The notes under the pieces: generated by a model
The model's database searches: none
What the model was told of the DNA's origin: nothing
Seen by the model: only the letters and a program-made list of their open reading frames with translations
Translations under genes and position numbers: made by a program
Assembly (NCBI RefSeq): GCF_020614375.1
Contig: NZ_CP085330.1
Span: forward strand, 62,001-126,000
Reading direction: 5' to 3'
DNA from: Haladaptatus salinisoli
GTDB taxonomy: Archaea > Halobacteriota > Halobacteria > Halobacteriales > Haladaptataceae
Length of the DNA stretch: 64,000 nucleotides
Shown here: one piece after another, positions 9,516 to 18,351 of the stretch
Layout of the letters: each line of letters opens with the position of its first letter
Numbering within the stretch: the first letter of the stretch is position 1

Positions 9516-9689
9516 CTAGCGGTCCGGCGGTTCCAGCGAGGTGGAGTACACGGACTCCGGATTCCGCTGGTGCTCCTTGAACTTCTCGACGAGCTCTTCT
9601 ATGTCCTCCCCCGTTCGCATCTGGTACTCGGAAAGTATCGATACGAGTTGTCCGATTTCGTCGTCTGTGAGACTCACCGAGTTCGTCAT
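9516..9689 (-). CDS. Small conserved hypothetical protein
   Basis: A 57-residue acidic protein starting MTNSVSLTDDEIGQL and ending with a Glu/Lys-rich helix and SVYSTSLEPPDR. It is soluble, probably all-helical, with composition typical of haloarchaeal proteins. I do not recognise the family. The start at 9689 is preferred over one 36 bases upstream because the extra residues are basic and unlike the rest. It is convergent with the DUF6789-like gene and downstream of the M28 peptidase gene on the same strand (56-base gap). Confidence 0.55.
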   Translation of the reverse strand: MTNSVSLTDDEIGQLVSILSEYQMRTGEDIEELVEKFKEHQRNPESVYSTSLEPPDR

Positions 9690-9744
9690 ACGCGTCGCTA
9701 GTGGACGACGACTCAAAGAAATCACGGCGAACGACGGCGTTCGG

Positions 9745-11067
9745 TCACTCCTCGTACGGCCACCGTCCCCCGATTTTCAGCTCCTCGACGTACCCCTCGT
9801 CGATTTCGTCCCTGATCTCCTCGCGCGATTTGTGCGGAATATCGCGCCCGTCCTCCGCGAGCGCGACCACGACGTTCGTCAGCAGGACGGCCAACTCGCG
9901 CAGGTCGCGAATATCGAGTTTGTCCAGCGTGTCGGCGTGCGTGTGGCCCCACCCGCGTCCGCTTCCCTCCGAGCGGGAGTAGGCCATGACCGCCGGAACG
10001 CCCTCCTGTACGAACGCCCACTGGTCGCCGTGCGGGCTGATTCCCTCGTGCGTCGAGAGCGGAACGCGCAGGTCGTCGGTCACCTCGGCGAACGCCTCGC
10101 CGAGTTCCTCGAACCCGTTCGTGCCGACGCCGAGGTTGCTGGAGTTCCCCGCCCCGTCGATGTTGACGACGCATCTCACCGAATCGAGGTCGTGCGTTTC
10201 GGCCCAGTGGTACGCTCCGTACAACCCGATCTCCTCCGACCCGAAGGTGACGAGACGGACGCGCGTATCGAGTTCGACTCGCCCGAGCAGCCGCCCGATT
10301 TCGGCGACGAGCGCGCTTCCCGCCCCGTTGTCGTTCGCCCCCTCGCTGACGTCGTGGGCGTCCACGTGGGCGGTGACCAGCACCTCCTCGTCGGTGTCCG
10401 GGCCGACGACCGCCTCGACGTTCCGCGAGTTCGCGGGTTCGTTCCGACAGTCGACCGAGAGGGTCGCCGACTCGCCTTCGGACTCCCGGCGCAGGCGAGC
10501 GCCGACTTCCGCCGAGACGCCGACCGCCGGAATCGGCCCCGGACGGTTGTGGTAGCCGACTTCGCCGGTCGGCGGGAGGCAGCCCTCGACGTGGTTGCGG
10601 AAGACGAAGCCGACCGCCCCGGCGTCCGCCGCCCCGGCGTACTTCTCCATCCGGTGAATCCAGCGGTCGCGACTCTCGGGCGTCTCGCTGGACGCCATCG
10701 CTATCTTCCCGTCGAGGTCGCGCTGCTCGAAGTCCTCCGGGAGGCCGTAGCCCACGTCAACGAGTTCGCCGGTCACCTCCCCGCTCGGCGTCCCTGGGAG
10801 CGCGATGACCTCGTGGGTCGCTTCGAGCGTCTCGCCGCCGACGGCGAGCGACGACGAGCCGCGCCACCAGCCGGGAATCTCGAACTCGTTTATCTCGACT
10901 TCGCGCGCGCCCGCACGTTCGAAGGCGTCCGCGACGACCCTCGCGCCCTCGGCTTCGCCCTCCTGTCCCGCCATCCGGTTTCGAACCGCGACGAGCGATT
11001 CGAGCGTCTTCCACGACTCCGCACTCGTGTAGGCGTCCCCGACGACCGATTCGGGTATTCGTGACAT
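9745..11067 (-). CDS. M28-family zinc peptidase with PA domain
   Basis: A 440-residue protein. A PA (protease-associated) insert spans about 95-200 (VGFVFRNHVEG, GPIPAVGVSAEVG). The di-zinc peptidase core has His234 (TAHVDAH), Asp246 (ANDNGAG), Glu278/Glu279 (FGSEEIGLYG) and Asp304 (VNIDGAG) as expected metal and catalytic residues; a further His (HTHAD) near 400 completes the site. Family members are aminopeptidases or carboxypeptidases. There is no signal peptide, so it is likely cytoplasmic. ATG 11067 starts a typical N-terminus. It is divergent from the asparagine-synthetase-like gene. Confidence 0.9.
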   Translation of the reverse strand: MSRIPESVVGDAYTSAESWKTLESLVAVRNRMAGQEGEAEGARVVADAFERAGAREVEINEFEIPGWWRGSSSLAVGGETLEATHEVIALPGTPSGEVTGELVDVGYGLPEDFEQRDLDGKIAMASSETPESRDRWIHRMEKYAGAADAGAVGFVFRNHVEGCLPPTGEVGYHNRPGPIPAVGVSAEVGARLRRESEGESATLSVDCRNEPANSRNVEAVVGPDTDEEVLVTAHVDAHDVSEGANDNGAGSALVAEIGRLLGRVELDTRVRLVTFGSEEIGLYGAYHWAETHDLDSVRCVVNIDGAGNSSNLGVGTNGFEELGEAFAEVTDDLRVPLSTHEGISPHGDQWAFVQEGVPAVMAYSRSEGSGRGWGHTHADTLDKLDIRDLRELAVLLTNVVVALAEDGRDIPHKSREEIRDEIDEGYVEELKIGGRWPYEE

Positions 11068-11372
11068 GCCCTCCCCTCCCGTCGAGCCACCAAGAAACTC
11101 CGGAACCCGGCACGCCTTACGGCCAATCGATGCTTTTTCGAGACGGCTCGCGTGTCGTGGCACGTGTTCGATGATTTTCGCGGGTTTCCTCGCGCTCGAA
11201 ACGCGCGTCTCGCCGCGCGCGAACGGACGGGCGGTCGCCGAGAGCTAGCCCCGCTTCGACCGGAGTAGGCGTCCCCAAATCGGTTTTCCTCCCCGTACTA
11301 CGCGCGGAAAACGCCGCCTAAGTTCGCCGAAGGCGTCACATAACAATATAGGCGGTCGTGAACGTCTGAGCT
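11068..11372. promoter_or_regulatory. Divergent intergenic region, M28 peptidase / asparagine-synthetase-like gene
   Basis: A 305-base stretch with no credible gene. On the + side AACAATATA at 11342-11350 lies 23 bases before the ATG at 11373, a good archaeal TATA box for a leaderless or very short-leader transcript. The rest is GC-rich with short open frames whose composition does not look coding. Confidence 0.55.
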
Positions 11373-13154
11373 ATGCCCGGCGTAACCGGTGGTACTGTCA
11401 ACAGTCGAGCGCTCGGCGAGATGTTCGACGCGATGGACGACGAGCCGTGGTACGAAACCGCCGAACTGTCGGCGGGAGAGTGCCGAATCGGCCTCGTCCA
11501 CCACGGAGAGAGAGACCGAAACGGCTGGACGACGTGGCGCGACGACGGAACGGTCGGCGTGCTCCACGGCGTGGTGTCGAACCGCGCCGAACTGGGACTT
11601 TCGACCGCCGAAATCTTCGAACGAGTGCTCGACGACCCCGACCGAATCCTTCCGAAACTCAGCGGGCCGTTCCTCCTCGCGGCCGCCGACCGAACGTCCA
11701 CCGTCGTCGCGTGCGACAAACTCGGGACGCGGCCCTGTTACTACTCGACCGTTCACGGCTTCCTGTTCGGAAGCGAACTCAAATCCCTCGTCACCCAACT
11801 CCCCGACCCGCGGCTGGACGAGCGGGCGATGAGCGACGTGCTGTTCATGGGCTACGTCTTCGGTCGAAAGACCCTCGTGAACGACATTCACTCGCTTCGT
11901 CCCGCGTCCTACCTTCGATTCGCGGACGGCAACGTCGAGACGCGTCGCTACTGGGAACCCGACTTCGGCATCGCCCCGCAGGAGGGGTACGTCGACGAGG
12001 CGGTTCGGCGCTACCGGCGGGTCGTCTCCAACGTCGCCGACACCATCGACGGCCGGGCAGGGGTGTGGCTCTCCGGCGGTCTCGACAGCAGGACGCTCGC
12101 CGCCGCCCTGAAGGAGGAACTCGGCTCCGTCCGGACGTTCACCTACGACAACTCGGCGACGCAGGAGGACCGAACCGGCGCGAAGCGCGTCGCCGAATCG
12201 CTCGATCTGCCGAACCAGTTCTGCGAGTACTCCGCCGAGGAGTTCGTGACCGCCATCGACCGCGGCGTGGACATCCTGGACGGGATGCTGCAGTGGTCGT
12301 TCTTCGTCAACCTCCCTGCGGCGCTGAACGACGTGTCCGGGCAGGTCGACGTGCTGCTCGAAGGCAGCAGTCAGGGCGAGTTTTTCGGCGACGTGATGTA
12401 CCGCTCGCACCTGACGAGCAAACAGCCCGTCGACGCGCTGATCGCGCAGAAGGCCCAGCTATCCCCCGATGACGTGCAGTCCCTCCTCGGTTCCGACGCG
12501 ATGCCGAAGCAGTCGCTGGCCCGCGTGGTCGAACGGAGCGCGCAACCCCGGCGAGAACACCGAACGCTGGACGCGCTCTGGGAGATTTTCGCGGACTCGC
12601 ACTTCCGGTCGAACCGCCTCTACCGGAGCCAAGCCGGAACCCGCGTCCCCTTCGCCGACGGCGAGTTCATGGACCACGTCGCTCGAATGCCCTACCAGCG
12701 GTACCGCATCGGCTCGATTCCCGGCACGCGCGGCAAGATTCCGTCCGCCGTCGCCCCCCTCAAACTCGAAGTGGCCCGGCGGGTCACCGGCCCCGCGGCG
12801 AAGGTTCCGTACAATCGGACGAAACGGCCGCCGACCTCGCCGCTCGCCCTCCACGCGGCGGGGTTCGTCGCGGACAACGTGAAAAAGCGCATCGTCGGGT
12901 CGAACACCTGCCGGATGGGTCAGTGGTATCGAAACGACCGGACCATGCGGTCGTTCCTCGACGACCTGCTGGACGACGCCTGCGAGCGCGACCGCTTCGA
13001 TTCGAACGCGGTGCGCGACCTCCAGCGCGACCACTTGGCCGGACGCGCCGACAACCTCCAGCCGATTTCGGCCGTCACGACGATCGAACTCTGGGCGCAG
13101 AAACACCTCGACGCGCTCCGCACCTCCACCGGTCAGCGCGTTCCCGTCCGATAG
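11373..13154 (+). CDS. Asparagine synthetase-like amidotransferase without the glutaminase Cys
   Basis: A 593-residue protein. The N-terminal half (to about 190) keeps the Ntn glutaminase fold (DGTVGVLHGVVSN, DKLGTRPCYYS, FLFGSELKSL) but begins MPGVTGG, so the Cys2 nucleophile needed for glutamine hydrolysis is missing. The synthetase half has the ATP pyrophosphatase loop SGGLDS at 234-239 and FTYDNSATQEDRTGAKRVAE. The last 150 residues are basic for a haloarchaeal protein. It may use free ammonia or adenylate another carboxylate, as beta-lactam-synthetase-like relatives do. Members occur in surface polysaccharide loci, though no glycosyltransferase is next to it. The transcript probably starts close to the ATG (TATA at 11342). 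Confidence 0.85.
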   Translation: MPGVTGGTVNSRALGEMFDAMDDEPWYETAELSAGECRIGLVHHGERDRNGWTTWRDDGTVGVLHGVVSNRAELGLSTAEIFERVLDDPDRILPKLSGPFLLAAADRTSTVVACDKLGTRPCYYSTVHGFLFGSELKSLVTQLPDPRLDERAMSDVLFMGYVFGRKTLVNDIHSLRPASYLRFADGNVETRRYWEPDFGIAPQEGYVDEAVRRYRRVVSNVADTIDGRAGVWLSGGLDSRTLAAALKEELGSVRTFTYDNSATQEDRTGAKRVAESLDLPNQFCEYSAEEFVTAIDRGVDILDGMLQWSFFVNLPAALNDVSGQVDVLLEGSSQGEFFGDVMYRSHLTSKQPVDALIAQKAQLSPDDVQSLLGSDAMPKQSLARVVERSAQPRREHRTLDALWEIFADSHFRSNRLYRSQAGTRVPFADGEFMDHVARMPYQRYRIGSIPGTRGKIPSAVAPLKLEVARRVTGPAAKVPYNRTKRPPTSPLALHAAGFVADNVKKRIVGSNTCRMGQWYRNDRTMRSFLDDLLDDACERDRFDSNAVRDLQRDHLAGRADNLQPISAVTTIELWAQKHLDALRTSTGQRVPVR

Positions 13155-13309
13155 ACGCGCGGAGGGACCCGAGGCGGTGTTTCGGCGTCAGAAGGACGGC
13201 TCGTCGAGGACCGATTCACCGTCCCGGCGCGGCGGACCTCGTGAGCGAGGCCAACCGATTCGCCGCCGAACAGAAAGCACTTGTTCGGGGGTGGTCGTCG
13301 TCCCCGCCG

Positions 13310-13967
13310 ATGCCCCCCACCAGACGCGCTTTCCTCGGTGCGTCGGCGGCCGCTGTCGCTCGCGGGGTGCGTCGCTCGCTCCGCCCCCGTGACTCGGCGC
13401 GAACCCCCTGACGACTTTTCGTCGAGTGCGCCGACACCGCTGGTCGAGAGCGAAGCGACCCCGTTCGCCGTCGTGACGGTCGGTCGCGAACGCTCCGCCG
13501 ACCCCCAACCGCGCCAGTTGTGGGTCTGGAACGACGGGTCGGCGCGAACCATCGCGCTCGAACTGACCCGACGTTCGAAATCGCTCCTCGGCGGGTCGGC
13601 GGAGTCGCTGTTCACCGACGGGACTCGGTACGCCGCCGACGCGATTTTCGCCATCGAACCGCGGGTGCCGGCGACGTACGTCCTCGCCGTCGAGGTCGAA
13701 GGGGAGCGCGAAACGTCGGTTCGCGTTCCGCGTTCGCGGTTCGACTGTAACCGCGCGTCCACCGCCGTCGCTACCGTCCGCGTGTCGACGCGACTGTCGG
13801 AACGAACCGCGACGGCGGGCTGTCCGAACGAACTTTTTTTTAACTCTCGACGCTCCGTGATTTCCTCACCCGATGCTTTTTCGGCTATCGAGTGTAAATT
13901 TTTACTTCCTTCGTCCCGTCTGACGAACGCTTATAACCGTGGGGGAGACAAAGGCGATACAGACTGA
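13310..13967 (+). pseudogene. Frameshifted Tat lipoprotein, unknown function
   Basis: The ATG at 13310 opens MPPTRRAFLGASAAA, a Tat-type signal start, but after about 15 codons the frame runs into Arg-rich nonsense and stops at 13411. In the next frame the sequence continues as LSLAGCVARSAPVT, giving a proper lipobox, then about 140 residues with haloarchaeal composition (WVWNDGSARTIALELT and FDCNRASTAVATV look like a secreted beta-sandwich). One missing base near 13354-13357 explains both halves. The 3' end is also unclear: after a run of eight T (13834-13841) the frame continues to 13967 with poor coding character. Either a decaying gene or an assembly error. Confidence 0.6.
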
Positions 13968-13973
13968 TTCGGA

Positions 13974-14195
13974 GTGGTTCGACAAGTGAACGACGAAACG
14001 ACGAACGAAACCATCGTAAATCGCCGGGTAGCGCTCGTCCTTCCGATACTGGGAATCTGCTGGCTGGCATTTCTCGCGTACTCGGAACTCGGCGACGGAG
14101 CGAACGTCGATCTGGTCGCCATGACGCTCGGTGCCGGACTGATGATCGCCGGCGTGGCGCAGTTCCTTCGCGCTCCCGACGAAGCGGACGAGTAA
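13974..14195 (+). CDS. Small two-helix membrane protein
   Basis: A 73-residue (GTG 13974) or 69-residue (GTG 13986) protein. A polar Asn/Thr-rich N-terminus is followed by two hydrophobic helices (VALVLPILGICWLAFLAY and LVAMTLGAGLMIAGVAQFL) and an acidic tail. A TATA-like CTTATAAC at 13930-13937 and GGAG at 13971 precede the start region. I do not recognise the family; small membrane proteins of this type are common in Halobacteria. A second small membrane gene follows after 17 bases and may be co-transcribed. Confidence 0.55.
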   Translation: MVRQVNDETTNETIVNRRVALVLPILGICWLAFLAYSELGDGANVDLVAMTLGAGLMIAGVAQFLRAPDEADE

Positions 14196-14212
14196 CCGAA
14201 AGACCGAGGCCG

Positions 14213-14398
14213 ATGCGGCACCAAGCGCTAGCCATGGCGTCCCTCGACGCGTTTCTTCTCGTCCAACTCCTCGTTACGGTCGCGCTGCTGTCGGTCGGCG
14301 GCGTCCTCGTCTACCGGTGTCTCGCCTCCGACGAGTGGACGCCGCGGGGGTTATCGGACGCGGAGAGCGACGCCGGAATCGACGAGGAGTGGCGTTAG
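14213..14398 (+). CDS. Small single-helix membrane protein
   Basis: A 61-residue protein (ATG 14213; ATG 14234 also possible, giving MASLDAFLLVQ). It has one long hydrophobic helix (FLLVQLLVTVALLSVGGVLVY) and an acidic tail (SDAESDAGIDEEW). Function unknown. It converges on the HerA-type gene with shared stop-codon bases: plus-strand TAG at 14396-14398 and minus-strand TAA at 14395-14397 (TTAG). Confidence 0.5.
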   Translation: MRHQALAMASLDAFLLVQLLVTVALLSVGGVLVYRCLASDEWTPRGLSDAESDAGIDEEWR

Positions 14399-16092
14399 TC
14401 CCGCCACTGGGCGTGCAGTTCGCTGTGTTGCGCCCGCTCGTCGGGGTCGGTGACGACCGAAATCATCCCCTCCCGGTCGAGCGCGTACCGCCGCGCCTCG
14501 TCGCGCGCGACGAACGACCGCTTTTTGAGCTCCGAGAGGAGGCTTTGAATCTGCTCGACGGACGCCGTCACCTCGTCCGCGATGTCGTGGACCGTCATCG
14601 GGCCGTTCGACGCGAGGGCGGCGATGATGTCCCACGTGTGGTCCTCGTTGCAGAGGGACTCCCGGCGCGCGGCGGCGATTCGAACCACGACCGGCCCGGC
14701 GTTCGCCAGCTCCGCGAGCGACGCCGATTCGGGTATCGGCTCCCCGGAGACGGCGTTTCCGAGTTCGTACCCTCGCCGTCGGAGTCGCCGCTGGTAGGCC
14801 TCGACGGGGTCCTCCGCTTCGAGTACGTCTTCGCGTTCCGTTTCGCCCTCCGAGTCCGCCGCCTCCCCGTCCGCAGACTCCTCGGCGTCGCGTCGGTCCT
14901 CGGGTTCGACCGTTTCCTCCGTCTCGTCGCCGCCCTCCTCCCCGCTCGCTTCGAACGAGGCCAAATCGGTCTGGTCGTTCGCCAGTTCCGACACCCGGCT
15001 TTCGAGTTCGCGGATTCGTTCGTTCTTCTCGCGGAGTCGCCGTTCGAAGTCCTCCGGCCCGCCCACGTCGCCGTGCGCGAGCGCGTTCGCCATCTTCCGC
15101 GCGGCGGCGGACACGTCGCGCGCCGTCTGGAGTTCGTTCTCCAGTTCCGCGATTCGCTCCTGCTTGCGCTCCAATTGGCTCTCGAGTTGGGCGACCCGGT
15201 CGTGCTCCTGTTCCTGTAGCTCCGTTATCTCCTCCAAGTCGCCCATCAGCGCGTCGCTCACCGACTTGAGTTCCGGGCGCTCGAAGTCGTCCAGTCCCGG
15301 CGTCGCGCCCGCGTCGAAGGTTCGCTTGCGGTCGAATTGCACCCGACGGATTCCGCCGTCAGTCCAGTCCGTCTGGACGAACCCCTCGCCCGCGTTCAGG
15401 TCGGGCACGGCCTCGCCGTACTCGTCGCCGACGATGCGGCTGACGACCTTCGTGTCGTTCTCCCACGTGAGGCGATGCCAGACCAGCCAGTTCGCCTGCG
15501 TGATGAAGTCCTTCTTCACGTCGGCGGGGCGCTGACTGATGCCCATGACGCCCAGTCCGTGTTTCCGCCCGCGCTTACCGACCTTGATGAGCATCTTCCC
15601 GGTCTCGCCCATCCCGCCGCCTTCCGGGATGTACTCGTGGCACTCCTCGACCACCAGCAGGAAGGGCTTCTTCAGCTTCTTCTCCTTGGCGAACAGGTGG
15701 CGCGCCGTCTCGCGGATGAGTTCGTCGGCCTCGTCGTCGTCCAGATAGCCCGACACGTCCACGATGACCGGGACGTTCTGTTCGAGCGCGAGCGACGCCA
15801 CCTTCTCGGCGTGTTCGGCCCCGACCTGAATGTCGCACTCCTCGTCCGCGCCGACGTGCAGGAGTTCGAACTCCTCTTTCAGACCGTAGTACTCGCCGTC
15901 CGCGTCGATGATGGCGACCGGGTAGCCCGCGTCTAAAAGCTGCTCCACGATGACGGACGCGGTGTTCGACTTGCCCGACCCCGATTTTCCGGTGACGAAC
16001 CCGCGCCCCGTCAGGATTTCGACCACCGGAATCCGAACCTCGGATTCGTCGGAGACGAAGTGGCCGACCGATAGCTTTTGTTCGTTGTCCAT
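14395..16092 (-). CDS. HerA-type AAA+ ATPase (DUF87) with coiled coil and C-terminal winged helix
   Basis: A 565-residue protein. Walker A is GKSGSGKS at 35-42; Walker B is FLLVVEECHEYIP near 158-170; the region around VGKRGRKHGLGVMGISQRP has the sensor/arginine residues of the HerA/FtsK class. Residues about 290-345 form a coiled coil rich in Gln and Glu, followed by an acidic low-complexity linker (about 390-450) and a winged-helix-like end (about 490-555). HerA ATPases with NurA act in DNA-end resection; this longer haloarchaeal variant lacks a neighbouring nurA. ATG 16092 is chosen; ATG 16137 would add 15 residues. Likely a DNA translocase; its partner is unknown. Confidence 0.85.
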   Translation of the reverse strand: MDNEQKLSVGHFVSDESEVRIPVVEILTGRGFVTGKSGSGKSNTASVIVEQLLDAGYPVAIIDADGEYYGLKEEFELLHVGADEECDIQVGAEHAEKVASLALEQNVPVIVDVSGYLDDDEADELIRETARHLFAKEKKLKKPFLLVVEECHEYIPEGGGMGETGKMLIKVGKRGRKHGLGVMGISQRPADVKKDFITQANWLVWHRLTWENDTKVVSRIVGDEYGEAVPDLNAGEGFVQTDWTDGGIRRVQFDRKRTFDAGATPGLDDFERPELKSVSDALMGDLEEITELQEQEHDRVAQLESQLERKQERIAELENELQTARDVSAAARKMANALAHGDVGGPEDFERRLREKNERIRELESRVSELANDQTDLASFEASGEEGGDETEETVEPEDRRDAEESADGEAADSEGETEREDVLEAEDPVEAYQRRLRRRGYELGNAVSGEPIPESASLAELANAGPVVVRIAAARRESLCNEDHTWDIIAALASNGPMTVHDIADEVTASVEQIQSLLSELKKRSFVARDEARRYALDREGMISVVTDPDERAQHSELHAQWRD

Positions 16093-16409
16093 TTTCTTGC
16101 ATACTGCTATCGACAGATGTTCCTTCAACTTTTGCATCCTCGTGGGTCCCTGCCGAACGCGAATGCCGACGCGAGGTTCTCCGCCGGGCCGAAGAACTGA
16201 CCTCCGATTCGCCGGGGGACGGTGTCGCCTCGAATTAGTCCTCCGGATCCCGACAGTTGGCGCGAAACCGAGCGATCAGGGCCGGGGAGAGGACGCCTCC
16301 GACGCTCTCCGGCTTCGATTCGTCTCCGACGAGGTGAACCGCACCATAAGAGCGATAACCGTCGGGTGCCCACCATGCGTCTCAGAAAACCTCGAAAGGA
16401 AAACGTACC
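16093..16409. promoter_or_regulatory. Divergent intergenic region, HerA-type ATPase / two-wHTH protein
   Basis: A 317-base stretch without a credible gene. Before the + strand gene there is GAAAGG at 16395-16400, nine bases ahead of the ATG at 16410, suitable as a ribosome binding site. I see no strong TATA box or inverted repeat that would define an operator. Confidence 0.4.
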
Positions 16410-17132
16410 ATGCACCGACATTCCCAGCGAGTCGTCGCGGCGTTCTTCGTCTTCCTCGTCGTCGCTACCGTGCCCCTCGCGTTCGTGCACCCCGCCAGCG
16501 CGAACGCGCCCGCACGACAGGCGACGCCGGTAGACGGTGCGAGCACCGAACCCAGAACCATCGACGTCCCGGACGATGCTCGAATGCGGCTTTCCTATCC
16601 CGGGTCGCTGGTGGAGTCGCTGGAGTACGCCGAAATGGACGCGTCCTCGAGTTCGACCGGCGTCCGAAGCTACAGTCGGTACGACGGTTCGAATCCGCTC
16701 GACAACGTGACGCGGTCGGCGGTACACGACGCCATCATCGACGACCCCGGTCTCTCGCTGTCGGCGCTCAGCGACCGGACCGCGATACCCCGCTCGACGG
16801 TCCGGTATCACGTTCGAATCCTCGAAGAAGAGCGACTGGTCGAGACGGCGAGGGTTCGCGGGAAGCGCCGCGCGTATCCCGCCGATGACGACGATCCCGA
16901 ACTAGCCGCGTCGCTATCCGACGATTCGACGGCCGCGCTGCTCGAAACCGTCGCCCGAGACGGACCGGCGAGCGTCTCGGAACTCGCCGTCGCGCTCGAC
17001 CGAACCCCGGGCACCGTCTCCTACCACTTGGAACGCCTCGCGGACGACGGACTCGTGGAGCGAGAGCGCGCGGGTAACGCCGTGGTCACGACGCTTCCCG
17101 ACCGCGTGCGCGACGCTATCGACGCCGACTGA
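16410..17132 (+). CDS. Protein with N-terminal signal/anchor and two winged-helix domains
   Basis: A 240-residue protein. Residues 9-28 are a strong hydrophobic segment followed by HPASANA, which looks like a signal peptide or anchor. After a polar linker, two winged-helix modules follow: about 98-158 (LSLSALSDRTAIPRSTVRYH) and about 170-235 (ASVSELAVALDRTPGTVSYH), both ArsR/MarR-like with the recognition helix ending in YH. Positive residues before the hydrophobic segment predict an N-in orientation that would put the DNA-binding domains outside, a contradiction. Either topology is reversed or translation starts internally (ATG 16635, residue 76). Probably a transcription regulator; targets unknown. 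Confidence 0.75.
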   Translation: MHRHSQRVVAAFFVFLVVATVPLAFVHPASANAPARQATPVDGASTEPRTIDVPDDARMRLSYPGSLVESLEYAEMDASSSSTGVRSYSRYDGSNPLDNVTRSAVHDAIIDDPGLSLSALSDRTAIPRSTVRYHVRILEEERLVETARVRGKRRAYPADDDDPELAASLSDDSTAALLETVARDGPASVSELAVALDRTPGTVSYHLERLADDGLVERERAGNAVVTTLPDRVRDAIDAD

Positions 17133-17398
17133 GCGGTTTCGAGGAACTGGTCAGAATCTCCTTTTTTCCGTCCGGTGTATCGAACGAACGGGGAGCGACG
17201 TCGGGACCCTCCCCGAGGACCGTTACGTTCGACACGCCGCGGCGAACGAACACCGTTCCCGTGGTTCGCACGCCGCGCGTCGAACGCGGAGACCACCAAC
17301 GCTTCGGCCCTCCCGAACGATTCCGTCGCGTCGATTTTCTGCCGACGGGTCGACCGACAGACGAAAATAGTCGCCCAGGAGACTGATCGACCATCATC

Positions 17399-17815
17399 AT
17401 GTATCGCCGACGCATCCTCGCGGGCGCGCTCTGCGGCTCGCTCGGGGGTCTCTCGGGTTGCAACGTCTTCGCCGAATCGAAACCGGAGGTGAACTTGAAG
17501 TCCGTCGTCGTCCGGAACCTCGACGACGAACCGCACGCGGTCGACGTTGAAGTGATCCGCGACGGCGAGACGATGGTGAGAAAGACGCCGTCCGTCGAAC
17601 AGGCGGGAACCGGCGACGATTCGCTCGCGGTCGTCGCGGACGGTGTCGACCGCGAACCCGCCGCGTACGAACTGCGGATGAAGCTCGCGGACGACGAGGA
17701 GTGGGAAGACGCGCTTTTGACCCCCGTTGACGGGGGCGATTGTCTCGCCGGCGAGGTTCGCATCACGAAGTCGGGCGACCTCTCGGTCTGGAAGGCCGGC
17801 ATCTCCGACTGTTAA
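17399..17815 (+). CDS. Small secreted lipoprotein, unknown function
   Basis: A 138-residue protein beginning MYRRRILAGALCGSLGGLSGC, a signal with lipobox LSGC (Cys21). The mature part reads as a single beta-sandwich: VNLKSVVVRNLDDEPHAVDVEVIRD is typical of haloarchaeal secreted Ig-like domains. Two late Cys (DCLAG and the final C) could form a disulphide. Function is not known. It stands alone, between the wHTH gene and a convergent SRPBCC gene. Confidence 0.65.
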   Translation: MYRRRILAGALCGSLGGLSGCNVFAESKPEVNLKSVVVRNLDDEPHAVDVEVIRDGETMVRKTPSVEQAGTGDDSLAVVADGVDREPAAYELRMKLADDEEWEDALLTPVDGGDCLAGEVRITKSGDLSVWKAGISDC

Positions 17816-17829
17816 TCGGCCGATTTCGG

Positions 17830-18282
17830 TCACGGCTCCGAGTCGGCTTCGGCCTCGAAGCGGCGCTCCGCGCGCTCCGAGAGCGCCCGGTTCATCGCCT
17901 CGTACCCCCGTCGCGCGTCGTCGGGGACGACGACGGGGACGAGCAGCCCCGAGAGGCGCTCGCGGTTGACGAACCGGGTTCGGTCTTCGCCGAGCGGTTC
18001 CAGTTCGAACGCGTGTTGTCCTTCGAATAGCCGCGAGGAGAGCACCCGTCCGACCCACTCGAGCCGTCGCTCCGGCGTCACCTCGGTGACGGTGACGGGA
18101 ATCGTCCGGCTCCGCGACAGCCCCGACCGAACCCGAATCTCGACGGTCGCCCCCTCGCGGAGGTCGCCCCTCGCGTCCGTGACGTGCGGATTCCACTCCC
18201 GGTACGCCCGGAGGTCGGCGAGCACCTCCCAGACGGTTCGCGGCGGCGCGTCGACCTCCGTCTCGACCAGAATCTCCCTCAC
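17830..18282 (-). CDS. SRPBCC (START/polyketide-cyclase-like) family protein
   Basis: A 150-residue single-domain protein. It starts with the strand EILVETEVDAPPRTVWEVL, followed by YREWNPHV, the most conserved part of the SRPBCC fold, and WVGRVLSSRLFEGQHAFELE strands before a C-terminal helix (GYEAMNRALSERAE). The helix-grip fold binds a hydrophobic ligand in a deep pocket. Ligand and pathway are not visible. It lies downstream of the class C serine hydrolase gene on the same strand, with a gap of about 70 bases. Confidence 0.85.
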   Translation of the reverse strand: MREILVETEVDAPPRTVWEVLADLRAYREWNPHVTDARGDLREGATVEIRVRSGLSRSRTIPVTVTEVTPERRLEWVGRVLSSRLFEGQHAFELEPLGEDRTRFVNRERLSGLLVPVVVPDDARRGYEAMNRALSERAERRFEAEADSEP

Positions 18283-18351
18283 CTCTTCCCGTTCGGGAGC
18301 CCGCCCGATGAAGCCGCCGGCCGCGGCGATACTCGAAGCGATACCGGCCCG

